NCBI RefSeq assembly: GCF_030145815.1
Contig: NZ_JAIXHL010000024.1
Span: 1-64,000 of the forward strand
DNA: 64,000 bases
Direction of reading: 5' to 3'
Origin: Sphingomonas sp.
GTDB lineage: Bacteria; Pseudomonadota; Alphaproteobacteria; Sphingomonadales; Sphingomonadaceae
The notes beneath the pieces are model-generated. The model did not search any database, was not told the origin of the DNA, and was given only the letters and a program-made list of their open reading frames with translations. A program made the translations under genes and the position numbers. The first letter of the stretch is position 1. Every line of letters starts with the position of its first letter. This document shows positions 1-8,094 of this stretch, one piece after another.

Positions 1-68
1 GGCCCGCTCCCCCACCCGGCCACCCAACGACAGTGTATTCTATGGGTGGCCGGGTGGGGGAGCGGGCC
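1..68. repeat. Large perfect inverted repeat (26-bp arms)
   Basis: Bases 1-26 and 43-68 are exact reverse complements, separated by a 16-base loop. The left arm begins at the first base of the window, so the palindrome may be longer. A second small hairpin (7-bp stem, 3-base loop) follows at 76-92. No T-tract follows either stem, so this looks more like a GC-rich repeat element or a factor-dependent 3' hairpin of the gene to the left than a classic terminator. An open frame runs through it into the next gene, but it is probably not translated. Confidence 0.85.
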
Positions 69-161
69 GGTGCCGATTCAGCCTTGCTGAATACGACTTT
101 AGCACGCGTTCCTGCGACCTTCGCACTTGCGAAACGAACCTCAATCGCTAGCGTGACGGCC

Positions 162-1388
162 ATGGCGCTGATCGATCATTTCTTCACCCGCGCGGTGAAG
201 CGCGGCGAGCTCACCGTCATCCATGCGGATGGCAGTGCGCGCAGTTTCGGATCGCCGGACGCAGACCTTATCCCGGTCACGATCCGCTTTACTGACCCGT
301 CGGTCGCGCGGCGCATCCTTACCGATCCGGCACTGGGCGCGGCCGAAACCTTCATGGACGGGCGGCTGGTGATCGAGCGCGGCGACATCCTCGCGCTGCT
401 GCGCCTGGTCACCGCGAACAACAAATGGGAGGATGCGACCGGAAACCTGGTGCCGGGCCCATTCAAGCGCGCGTTCGATAGCGTCCGCTTCCGACTCGAC
501 CGCATCAACATGGCGCGGCGGTCGAAGCGCAATGTCGCGCATCATTACGACCTGTCGGCGCGGCTCTATGACCTGTTCCTCGACGCCGATCGCCAATATT
601 CGATGGCATATTTCACCGATCCGGCGAACAGCCTGGAACAGGCGCAGCTGGACAAGAAGGCGCATATCGCCGCCAAATTGGCGATCCAGCCGGGCATGAC
701 GGTGCTCGACATCGGGTGTGGCTGGGGCGGGATGGCGCTGTACCTGCACGAAAAGACCGGCGCCGAGGTGCTGGGCGTGACGCTGAGCGAGGAGCAGCTC
801 AAGGTTGCGCGTGAGCGCGCCGAGGCGGCGGGCGTCGCGGGCAAGGTGCGGTTCGAGCTGATCGATTATCGCCACGTTACCGGTCAGTTCGACCGGATCG
901 TGTCGGTCGGCATGTTCGAGCATGTCGGTCCGGCCCATTATAGCACCTTCTTTGCCAAATGCCGGGAGCTGCTGACGCCCAAAGGCGTCATGCTGCTGCA
1001 CACGATCGGGCGCGCGGGCGGGCCGGGGGTGACCGATGCGTTCACCGCCAAATATATCTTCCCCGGCGGCTATATCCCGGCGCTGTCGGAGATTTTGCGC
1101 GGGCATGAAAATCTGCGCTTCTTCCTCACCGATGTCGAGGTGCTGCGGCTGCATTATGCGTACACGCTGCAGCATTGGTATGATCGCGCCACGGCGGCGC
1201 GCGACCAGATCGTCGCGCTGTATGATCAGCGCTTCTTCAACATGTGGTCCTATTATCTTGCCGGGTCGCTGGTGAGTTTCGAGAATGGCGGGCTGGTCAA
1301 TTACCAGCTGCAGTATAGCCGGTCGCGCACCGCGCTGCCGATCACGCGCGATTACATCGCGGAGGACGAAGCGCGGCTGCGCGGCTGA
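162..1388 (+). CDS. cfa: Cyclopropane-fatty-acyl-phospholipid synthase
   Basis: A 408-residue protein of the SAM-dependent cyclopropane fatty acid synthase family, which methylenates cis double bonds of membrane phospholipid acyl chains. The family hallmark HHYDLS precedes the SAM-binding loop VLDIGCGWGG (about residues 181-190), followed by GVTLSEEQ. The C-terminal part carries the expected GGYIP and HYAYTLQHW segments. The length matches the family. The frame stays open upstream to base 33, but that extension crosses the 1-68 hairpin and has no family similarity, so the ATG at 162 (MALIDHFF) was chosen. The next gene is convergent, one base beyond the stop. Confidence 0.93.
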   Translation: MALIDHFFTRAVKRGELTVIHADGSARSFGSPDADLIPVTIRFTDPSVARRILTDPALGAAETFMDGRLVIERGDILALLRLVTANNKWEDATGNLVPGPFKRAFDSVRFRLDRINMARRSKRNVAHHYDLSARLYDLFLDADRQYSMAYFTDPANSLEQAQLDKKAHIAAKLAIQPGMTVLDIGCGWGGMALYLHEKTGAEVLGVTLSEEQLKVARERAEAAGVAGKVRFELIDYRHVTGQFDRIVSVGMFEHVGPAHYSTFFAKCRELLTPKGVMLLHTIGRAGGPGVTDAFTAKYIFPGGYIPALSEILRGHENLRFFLTDVEVLRLHYAYTLQHWYDRATAARDQIVALYDQRFFNMWSYYLAGSLVSFENGGLVNYQLQYSRSRTALPITRDYIAEDEARLRG

Positions 1389-1389
1389 G

Positions 1390-1716
1390 TTAGCGTGGCG
1401 AAACCGCTAGCTGGGTGTTGAGCTCGGCCTGTGTGAGCTTGCCATCGCCATCCTTGTCCGCCGCCGCGAACCACGCGTCCGCCGCCGCCCAGTCGGTGCG
1501 CGGCGCGGTCACTGCGGGGCGCGGCGCGCTGGCCTTGGCCGATTGGCGCGAGGCCTGATAGGTCGCCTCGGCGCTAGCCTCAAAATCGAACCGCGCGCGC
1601 ACTTCGTCGCGCTCGATCGATCCGTCTTCGTTGAGGTCGAAATCCGCGAACCGGCCGGGATCCGTCGGATTGGGCTGAGTTTGGAGCGCCGACAGCGCGA
1701 GCAGCAGGGCGATCAC
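1390..1716 (-). CDS. Secreted EF-hand calcium-binding protein
   Basis: A 108-residue protein with a short hydrophobic N-terminus (MIALLLALSALQ) that looks like a signal sequence. Two EF-hand loops are visible, DLNEDGSIERDE (about 27-38) and DKDGDGKLTQAE (about 88-99), joined by a Ser/Ala/Pro-rich linker. Calcium binding in the periplasm is inferred from the loops; the partner is unknown. Its start overlaps the stop of the upstream CDP-alcohol phosphatidyltransferase gene by four bases, so the two are probably translationally coupled. Confidence 0.85.
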   Translation of the reverse strand: MIALLLALSALQTQPNPTDPGRFADFDLNEDGSIERDEVRARFDFEASAEATYQASRQSAKASAPRPAVTAPRTDWAAADAWFAAADKDGDGKLTQAELNTQLAVSPR

Positions 1717-2393
1717 CGCCGCCGCTCCTGCGCCGCCAGCCGACGACCGGTGGTCATCGTCTGGATCACGAACAGCAGGATCAGGACTGCGCCGATCGTT
1801 CCGACAAACAGATCAAAGCCCGAGACGCGGCCAAACAACCCGCGATCCGGTCCTAGTACCCACATCATCACGGTCATGCCGATCAGCATCAGGCGCAATT
1901 CGGTAGGTCCGGCGGCGAGATAGGACAGGCGGAGTTCGCCAACGACCCGCGCCGAGAGGAAGGCGTGGATCGACATGAGCAGATAGCCCGCCAGCGCGAT
2001 CATCGCGACGTCCATCGTCACGAACGGGCTGAGCCCGATCCCCGCGACGATGAGGAGGTTGGCAAGGCCGTCGCAGCTATGGTCGATGAAATAGCCATAG
2101 GAGGGCCGCTCAATGCGGCGCCAGCGCGCCAGGCTGCCATCGAGCGAGTCGCCAAACCACTGCACCGCATAGCCGACCAGCGAAACGGTGAGCCAGGCGA
2201 CGCCCCAATTGCTCGCGACATAGCCGAGGAACACCATCACCGCGCCGACCATCCCGGTTGCTGTCAGGATATCGGGCGTGATCGCGCGGGGCATGTGGGC
2301 GCACAGCCAGTTGAGGATGCGGCGCTCACCGGTGGCCAGCCAATTCTGCTGAATCCGGTCAAGTGCAGGCGGAGCCTGTCGCAGATCTGTCAT
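1713..2393 (-). CDS. CDP-alcohol phosphatidyltransferase family membrane protein
   Basis: A 226-residue integral membrane protein with the complete CDP-alcohol phosphotransferase signature: D82, D85-G86, A89-R90, G100, D104 and D108, spaced as in the family (DxxDGxxARxxxxxxxxGxxxDxxxD). About six hydrophobic segments surround it. Family members transfer a phosphoalcohol from a CDP-linked donor to make phospholipids or phosphosugar lipids; the alcohol used here cannot be read from sequence. It precedes the EF-hand gene with a four-base overlap. No phosphatidylserine or phosphatidylglycerophosphate synthase-specific features were recognised. Confidence 0.88.
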   Translation of the reverse strand: MTDLRQAPPALDRIQQNWLATGERRILNWLCAHMPRAITPDILTATGMVGAVMVFLGYVASNWGVAWLTVSLVGYAVQWFGDSLDGSLARWRRIERPSYGYFIDHSCDGLANLLIVAGIGLSPFVTMDVAMIALAGYLLMSIHAFLSARVVGELRLSYLAAGPTELRLMLIGMTVMMWVLGPDRGLFGRVSGFDLFVGTIGAVLILLFVIQTMTTGRRLAAQERRR

Positions 2394-2481
2394 AAATCCC
2401 TATCGCCCATGCGCGCGTGCGGGGCAATGCCGTGAATCGACGGAGTGCGTCCCGATTCAGCCAGTCCGAGCGGTGCCCCGC

Positions 2482-2904
2482 TCATGGGCGCGGATATTTG
2501 CTGTCCATATAGCTCAGCGCGTCGGAGGCGATCTCCTCCAGCACCGCCATGTCCACATCGGCCAGCTTCTTGATGTAGAGGCAGGACTTGCCGGTCTTGT
2601 GCTTGCCAAGCCGCGCGAGCTTCTCCGCTTCATCGGGTTCGCCGGTGAGGATGTAGAGGACTAGCTCGGCCTTGCGCGGCGAAAAGCCAAGGCGGCACAT
2701 GTCGCCTTCGTGGCCGCTGTCATAGCGATAATGATAGCTGCCAAAACCGATGATCGATGGTCCCCACATTTTCGGGGGCTCTCCGGTGATGCGCTCGAGC
2801 ATCGCGCAGACCCTCTTCGCGTCGTCGCGGCGGACAGGGTTTTCGACCGCGTCGATAAATGCGCCGACATCGACGGGGGTGGGCTTGGTCTTGATCTCCG
2901 CCAC
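2482..2904 (-). CDS. DUF1801 domain-containing protein
   Basis: A 140-residue cytoplasmic protein resembling the DUF1801/YdhG-like family: an N-terminal helical part with R-x-DAKRVCAMLERITGE, then MWGPSIIGFGSYHYRY, the lipid-free beta core RRAELVLYI-like segment, and a C-terminal helix. Function is not established for this family. The frame remains open far upstream, antisense to the MATE gene, but that part is a shadow. The GTG at 2904 (VAEIKTK) has a GAGG ribosome-binding site seven bases upstream. The MATE gene starts divergently about 48 bases away, so the two promoters must be very compact. Confidence 0.8.
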   Translation of the reverse strand: MAEIKTKPTPVDVGAFIDAVENPVRRDDAKRVCAMLERITGEPPKMWGPSIIGFGSYHYRYDSGHEGDMCRLGFSPRKAELVLYILTGEPDEAEKLARLGKHKTGKSCLYIKKLADVDMAVLEEIASDALSYMDSKYPRP

Positions 2905-2952
2905 GGCATGACCTCGCTGGATTTTCGGCCAGTCTAACCGCACAGGGTGGCG

Positions 2953-4281
2953 ATGCAATCGGCCCCGCTGACCCGTCGTTCGATCCTGGCGCAGGCCTGG
3001 CCGATCATGCTGGGGCAAACGACGGTGCCGCTGGTCGGGCTGGTCGATACCGCGGTGATCGGCTGGACCGGAGACGCGGCTGCGCTGGCCGGGGTGGCGC
3101 TGGGGACGGCGATCATCAGCTTCATCTTCTGGGCGTTCGGGTTCCTGCGCATGGGGATGACCGGGCTGACCGCGCAGGCGCATGGGCGCGGCGCGCGCGG
3201 GGAAGTCGACGGGCTGCTCGTGCGCGGGGTCGTGGCGGGGCTGGGGATCGGCGCGGTGCTGGTGGCGCTCCAGATCCTGCTGGTCCCTGCTGCCTTTGCC
3301 CTGCTGGCGGGTGGTGGCGCGCTGGACGCGGCGGCGCGGGAGTTTGTGACGGCGCGCTTCCTCGGGGCCCCCGCCGCGCTGGGCTTTTACGCGATCAATG
3401 GCTGGCTCTACGGGCTCGGCCGCACGCGCGAGACGCTGGTGCTCCAGATTTTGGTCAACCTCGTCAATGGCGTGCTGGATATCCTGTTCGTGTGGCAGTT
3501 CGACATGGGCGCGCGCGGCGTCGGCCTTGGCACCGCGATTGCCGAATGGGTCGGGCTGATCGCGGGGATCGTGCTGGTGGTGCGGATCGCAGGGGCGCGC
3601 ACCGTGCTCGGCCAGCGTGCGGGTTTCTTTCACGGCAGCGCATGGCGGCGGCTGTTCGCGGTCAATGCCGATATCATGGTGCGCACCATCGCGCTGCTCG
3701 CCCTGTTCCTGTGGCTCGCCAATGCCGGGGCGCGGCTCGGCACCGTCCAGCTCGCCGCCAACCATGTGCTGATGCAACTGGTCAGCATCTTTGCCTTCGT
3801 CCTCGACGGATTCGCCTTCACCGCCGAATCGCGGGTGGGACAGGCGGTGGGGAGGCGCGCGAAGGGGGATTTGCTCCGCGCGATCCGGCTGACGGGGGAG
3901 TTCTCGCTTGGGTTCGGCCTGTTGGCGACGCTCGCCGCGCTATTCTTCGGCGGCGCGCTGATCGACCTGCTGACGACCAATGCGGAGGTGCGCGAGGCGG
4001 CCCGCGCCGTCCTCCCGCTTGCCGCGCTGGCCGCGATCGTCGGCGTCCCTGCCTGGCTGCTCGACGGGGTGTTCATCGGCGCGACGCAGGGGCGGGCGCT
4101 GCGCAACGCCGCGATCCTGGCGACGGCGCTCTACATCGCGACCGACCTGTTGCTGCGCCCGTTTGGTGCCACGGGACTGTGGTTGGCGCTGCTAGCGAGC
4201 TATGGGTTTCGCGCCGCCCTGCTCGCCATCCATTTGCCGCGGCTGTTCGCCGGTGTTGCGGAAGCCGCCCCCCGGACGTAG
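2953..4281 (+). CDS. MATE family efflux transporter (DinF-like)
   Basis: A 442-residue protein with about twelve membrane segments in two homologous halves. The N-terminus has the MATE-type WPIMLGQTTVPLVGLVDTA helix, and the first half contains the NGWLYGLGRTRE and ILVNLVNGVLDI segments typical of the DinF branch. These antiporters export organic cations or drugs using H+ or Na+. The ATG at 2953 has an AGGG five bases upstream; an in-frame GTG at 2947 is an alternative start. argG follows after 33 bases on the same strand. Substrate is unknown. Confidence 0.88.
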   Translation: MQSAPLTRRSILAQAWPIMLGQTTVPLVGLVDTAVIGWTGDAAALAGVALGTAIISFIFWAFGFLRMGMTGLTAQAHGRGARGEVDGLLVRGVVAGLGIGAVLVALQILLVPAAFALLAGGGALDAAAREFVTARFLGAPAALGFYAINGWLYGLGRTRETLVLQILVNLVNGVLDILFVWQFDMGARGVGLGTAIAEWVGLIAGIVLVVRIAGARTVLGQRAGFFHGSAWRRLFAVNADIMVRTIALLALFLWLANAGARLGTVQLAANHVLMQLVSIFAFVLDGFAFTAESRVGQAVGRRAKGDLLRAIRLTGEFSLGFGLLATLAALFFGGALIDLLTTNAEVREAARAVLPLAALAAIVGVPAWLLDGVFIGATQGRALRNAAILATALYIATDLLLRPFGATGLWLALLASYGFRAALLAIHLPRLFAGVAEAAPRT

Positions 4282-4314
4282 AGCGCCCGCAAATCGCGTT
4301 CAGGAGCTGAAGAC

Positions 4315-5532
4315 ATGGCCGACAAGATCAATCGTGTGGTGCTTGCCTATTCGGGCGGCCTCGACACCAGCGTGATCCTGAAATGGCTGCAGCAGGAATA
4401 TCAGTGCGAGGTGGTGACCTTCACCGCCGACCTGGGGCAGGGCGAGGAGCTGGAGCCGGCGCGGCAAAAGGCGCTCAACGCCGGGGTGAAGCCCGAGCAT
4501 ATCTATATCGACGATCTGCGCGAGGAGTTCGTTCGCGATTTCGTGTTCCCGATGATGCGCGCCAATGCGCTGTATGAGGGGCTGTATCTGCTCGGCACCT
4601 CGATCGCGCGGCCGCTGATCAGCAAGCGGCTGATCGAGATCGCCAAGGAAGTCGGTGCGGACGCGGTCAGCCATGGCGCGACTGGCAAGGGCAATGATCA
4701 GGTCCGATTCGAACTGTCTGCCTATGCGCTCAACCCGGACATCAAGGTCATCGCGCCGTGGCGCGAATGGGACCTGACCAGCCGCACCAAGCTGATCGAA
4801 TTTGCCGAGCAGCACCAGATCCAGGTGAGCAAGGACAAGCGCGGCGAAGCGCCGTTTTCGACCGACGCGAACCTGCTGCACACCTCTTCCGAGGGCAAGG
4901 TGCTGGAGGATCCGTGGGATGAAACCCCCGACTATGTCTATTCGCGCACGGTGAACCCCGAGGACGCGCCGGACTCGCCCGAATATATCACGATCGATTT
5001 CGAAAAGGGCGACGGCATCGCGTTGAACGGCGTGGCGATGTCGCCTGCGACGCTGCTGGCGGCGCTCAACGATCTGGGGCGCAAGCATGGCATTGGTCGG
5101 CTCGATCTGGTCGAGAACCGCTTCGTCGGGATGAAGTCGCGCGGCATGTACGAGACGCCCGGCGGCACCATCTATCATCTCGCGCATCGCGGGATCGAGA
5201 GCATCACGCTCGACCGCGGCGCCGCACACCTCAAGGACGAATGGGCGCCGCGCTATGCCGAGATGATCTATAACGGCTTCTGGTTCGCGCCCGAGCGCGA
5301 GATGATGCAGGCCGCGATCGACTATTCGCAGCAAAAGGTCGCCGGGACCGTGCGGCTGAAGCTCTATAAGGGCGGGGTCTATGTCGTCGGGCGCAAATCG
5401 CCTTACTCGCTCTACAGCGAAAAAGTTGTGACGTTCGAGGACGATCAGGGCGCGTACGACCAGCGCGACGCGGCGGGCTTTATCAAGCTCAACGCGCTGC
5501 GGCTGCGGTTGTTGGGGCGGCGGGGCCAGTAA
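4315..5532 (+). CDS. argG: Argininosuccinate synthase
   Basis: A 405-residue enzyme joining citrulline and aspartate with ATP in arginine biosynthesis. The ATP pyrophosphatase P-loop AYSGGLDTSVILKW is at residues 9-22, and the conserved stretches HGATGKGNDQVRFE, WREWDLTSR and GMYETPGG are all present. Length is normal. A good ribosome-binding site (AGGAG) lies about nine bases upstream of the ATG. The last 44 bases overlap the 3' end of the convergent phosphoesterase gene. Confidence 0.98.
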   Translation: MADKINRVVLAYSGGLDTSVILKWLQQEYQCEVVTFTADLGQGEELEPARQKALNAGVKPEHIYIDDLREEFVRDFVFPMMRANALYEGLYLLGTSIARPLISKRLIEIAKEVGADAVSHGATGKGNDQVRFELSAYALNPDIKVIAPWREWDLTSRTKLIEFAEQHQIQVSKDKRGEAPFSTDANLLHTSSEGKVLEDPWDETPDYVYSRTVNPEDAPDSPEYITIDFEKGDGIALNGVAMSPATLLAALNDLGRKHGIGRLDLVENRFVGMKSRGMYETPGGTIYHLAHRGIESITLDRGAAHLKDEWAPRYAEMIYNGFWFAPEREMMQAAIDYSQQKVAGTVRLKLYKGGVYVVGRKSPYSLYSEKVVTFEDDQGAYDQRDAAGFIKLNALRLRLLGRRGQ

Positions 5533-6337
5533 GGGTCAGCAGCCATAAGTCGGGCGGGGCGCCGATGCGGACCGGCAATAGGCTGGTCCCGAGCCCCGCG
5601 CTGACCACGATCGTGCGGCCGCCTTCCCGGATCAGGCCGCACGCGAAACGGTCGCCATGGCGCGACATGGTGGCGGGCCGCCCGATCAGCGGCAGCGCGA
5701 TCTGGCCGCAATGCGTATGGCCGGCGAGGATCAGCCCGAAGCGTCCCGCTAACTGGGGCACGATATCCGGTGAATGGCTGAGCGTCACCACCGGCCCCTT
5801 GAGCGGTGCGACGGCTTGGGCGAGTGCCGCCGGATCGGCGCGACCGGTGAAGTCGTCATCCGCCCCGGCGAGGATCAGTCCGGCGCGGCGGGTGACGCTG
5901 TTGCTCAGCACGGTAACATGATTGGCCTTCAGGGCGCGGTGGATGCCGGCGGTGCTGCGCCAGTGGTCGTGATTGCCGAGCACCGCGACCACGCCGAGCC
6001 GCGCGCGCAGACCGCCAAGCGGTGCAACGGCTTCAGCCTCGCTGTAGCGGTGCGTCGAGACGCGTTTGTCACTGACCAGATCGCCGGCGATCAGCACCAA
6101 GTCCGGCTTCAGCGCGTTCACCTGGGTGACGATCCGGGCAAGCTGTTCGGGCGGCATATCCGGTCCCGCGACATGGAGATCGCTGAGGAGTGCGACGTGC
6201 AGTGGCGCCTGTCCTTTGGGCCAATCCGCCATTTCGACGGTGGCGCGTCGGACAATCGGATCGCGCAACGCGCCCCAATAGCCATAGCCCGCCAGTGCAA
6301 GGCCGAGAAACAGGCCGAACAGGAGGATGCGCTTCAT
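5489..6337 (-). CDS. YkuE-like membrane-anchored metallophosphoesterase
   Basis: A 282-residue calcineurin-like phosphoesterase with an N-terminal hydrophobic anchor (about residues 3-22). Metal-binding motifs appear in order: DLH (D53, H55), GDLVSD (D86), GNHDHW (N122, H123), SHSPD and GHTHCGQ (about 210). This arrangement fits the YkuE/YaeI group, some of which act on lipid-linked or UDP-linked envelope intermediates; the substrate here is not known. The C-terminal Ala/Thr-rich tail is encoded opposite the end of argG, a 44-base convergent overlap. Confidence 0.9.
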   Translation of the reverse strand: MKRILLFGLFLGLALAGYGYWGALRDPIVRRATVEMADWPKGQAPLHVALLSDLHVAGPDMPPEQLARIVTQVNALKPDLVLIAGDLVSDKRVSTHRYSEAEAVAPLGGLRARLGVVAVLGNHDHWRSTAGIHRALKANHVTVLSNSVTRRAGLILAGADDDFTGRADPAALAQAVAPLKGPVVTLSHSPDIVPQLAGRFGLILAGHTHCGQIALPLIGRPATMSRHGDRFACGLIREGGRTIVVSAGLGTSLLPVRIGAPPDLWLLTLTGPAAPTTAAAAR

Positions 6338-6408
6338 TCGCCGAGCCTAGCCGCAGGGGCGGGGTTCGCAATGACGCTCGACGAAATTTAACCGGGATGG
6401 GATAGCGA

Positions 6409-8094
6409 GTGCCCATGGGGGCGGGGCGATCCACGGTTTGGCGGGATAACGCGATGGCGGCGGGGCTGGCGCTGCTGCTCGCTGCCGTGTGGGCGTGGCG
6501 GGACTGGGCGGCGCTGTCGGTGCTGCGGCTACCCGATACCGATGATGTGATGCGGTTGCAGCAGATTCGCGACTGGCTGGGTGGCCAGGGGTTTGGCGAT
6601 CTGGCGCAGCATCGGCTGGGCGCGGCGGGGCTGGAGATGCACTGGTCGCGGTTGCCCGATCTGGTGCCCGGGGCGATCATTGCGATCCTGACGCCGGTCG
6701 CGGGTGCGCAGGTGGCGGAGCTGGTCGCCGTGATCCTGTGGCCGCTGCTGTTGTTCGGCGCCGCACTGATGTTGATCGCGGCGATTGCGCGGCGACTGGC
6801 GGTTTCGGCGCCGGTGGCGGTGATCGTCGCGGCGCTGGCCTATCCGGCGAGCGCGCTGTTTCTGCCCGGGCGGATCGATCATCATGGGCTGCAGCTGGTG
6901 TTGCTGCTCGTCCTCGTCCGCGCCGTGATTAGCCCCGACGGGTGGCGTAGCGGCGTTGCGGCGGGTGCGGCGAGTGTTGCGTCGCTGGCAGTGGGGATGG
7001 AGACTGCACCGTTTCTGGCATTGGGTGGCGCGGTGCTGGCGCTGCGCTGGGTCGCAGACGGGGCAGGGGAGCGGCTTCGTCTGCTGGGCTATGGTGCATC
7101 GCTGGTCGCCGGGCTAGCGCTGGCGGCATTTCTGTTTCGGACGAGCGGGTGGGGTGTCGCGACCTGCGATGCGTTCGCTGCGCCGTTGTGGCGGGCGGCG
7201 CAGGTGGCGGCGGTTGCGCCGCTCGCGCTGGCGCTTTCCGGACGCTGGCTTGGCACGCTTCGGACGCGGCTGGTTGCCGCCGTTGCTTTGAGTGGCGTCG
7301 CGACAGCCGTCGCGCTCACGCTCTCGCCTGCGTGCCTGTCGCCCTATGGCGGGGTCGATCCGTTGCTGGAGCGGCTGTGGCTGAGCCGGGTGGCGGAGGC
7401 GCAGCCGCTGTTTGACGCGCCGCTGGATCATGCGATCGGCTATGTCGGGTTGGCGCTGGCGGGGCTGGCCGCGACATACTGGCAGTGGTGGCGGACGCGC
7501 GGCACGGGCTGGGCGGTGCTGGCCGGGTTCCAGCTTGCCGCATTGGCGCTGGCACTGGTTCAGTTGCGCGGCATCTATGCCGGGACGCTGCTCGCCGCGC
7601 CGGGATTGGCGGCGTTGATCGCCTGCGCGCGCGAGCGGGGCGCATTGGCGTTGGCGGGGGCTTGGATCGCGTCGGCAGGGTTCTTCTATCCGGCGCTGGG
7701 TGGGCTGGTCGCTCCACCGATGCCCGCTGCGACGTGCGATGGCGGGGCGGTGCTGGCACAGCTTGGCGCGCAGCCGACCGGGACGCTCGCCGCGCCGATC
7801 GACTTGGGCGCCTATGCACTGGCCGAGACGCGGCACCGCGTGCTTGCCGCGCCCTACCATCGCAATGCGCAGGACAATCTGGCGGTCTATCGGCTGATCG
7901 ACCTGCCGGTTGGCGCGGCGCGGGCGGAGGCGAAGCGGTTGCGGATCGACTTGATCGCGACATGCGGCGGGGCGTGGGACGAGCTGGGCGCGCCGCCCGC
8001 CGGATCGCTGCGCGCCGCGTTGCGGGCGGGGACGCCGCCGGAGTGGCTGACCCCGGTTGCCCCGGGCGCGAGCGTCTATCGGGTGGCGCGATGA
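6409..8094 (+). CDS. Polytopic membrane protein, STT3/GT-C-like candidate
   Basis: A 561-residue protein with roughly ten or more membrane segments. Right after the first segment lies an acidic loop with D43, D45 and D46 (PDTDDVMRLQQ), then HWSRLPD (78-84), and further on GRIDHH (about 154-159). An acidic motif in the first periplasmic loop plus a DHH motif recalls STT3/AglB-type GT-C glycosyltransferases that use lipid-linked sugars. This assignment is inference; no acceptor is evident. The GTG at 6409 has GGGA upstream; an ATG at 6415 is an alternative. The stop overlaps the next start (ATGA), so it is coupled to the two following genes. Confidence 0.72.
   Translation: MPMGAGRSTVWRDNAMAAGLALLLAAVWAWRDWAALSVLRLPDTDDVMRLQQIRDWLGGQGFGDLAQHRLGAAGLEMHWSRLPDLVPGAIIAILTPVAGAQVAELVAVILWPLLLFGAALMLIAAIARRLAVSAPVAVIVAALAYPASALFLPGRIDHHGLQLVLLLVLVRAVISPDGWRSGVAAGAASVASLAVGMETAPFLALGGAVLALRWVADGAGERLRLLGYGASLVAGLALAAFLFRTSGWGVATCDAFAAPLWRAAQVAAVAPLALALSGRWLGTLRTRLVAAVALSGVATAVALTLSPACLSPYGGVDPLLERLWLSRVAEAQPLFDAPLDHAIGYVGLALAGLAATYWQWWRTRGTGWAVLAGFQLAALALALVQLRGIYAGTLLAAPGLAALIACARERGALALAGAWIASAGFFYPALGGLVAPPMPAATCDGGAVLAQLGAQPTGTLAAPIDLGAYALAETRHRVLAAPYHRNAQDNLAVYRLIDLPVGAARAEAKRLRIDLIATCGGAWDELGAPPAGSLRAALRAGTPPEWLTPVAPGASVYRVAR

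Noticed and set aside
1..161. In-frame N-terminal extension of the cfa gene through the 1-68 hairpin
   Set aside because: Translation has no similarity to the family and the palindrome explains the sequence.
2905..3777. Long minus-strand open frame extending the DUF1801 protein opposite the MATE gene
   Set aside because: Pro/Arg/His-rich translation without domain similarity; a GC-rich antisense shadow. The GTG at 2904 with a ribosome-binding site explains the real gene.
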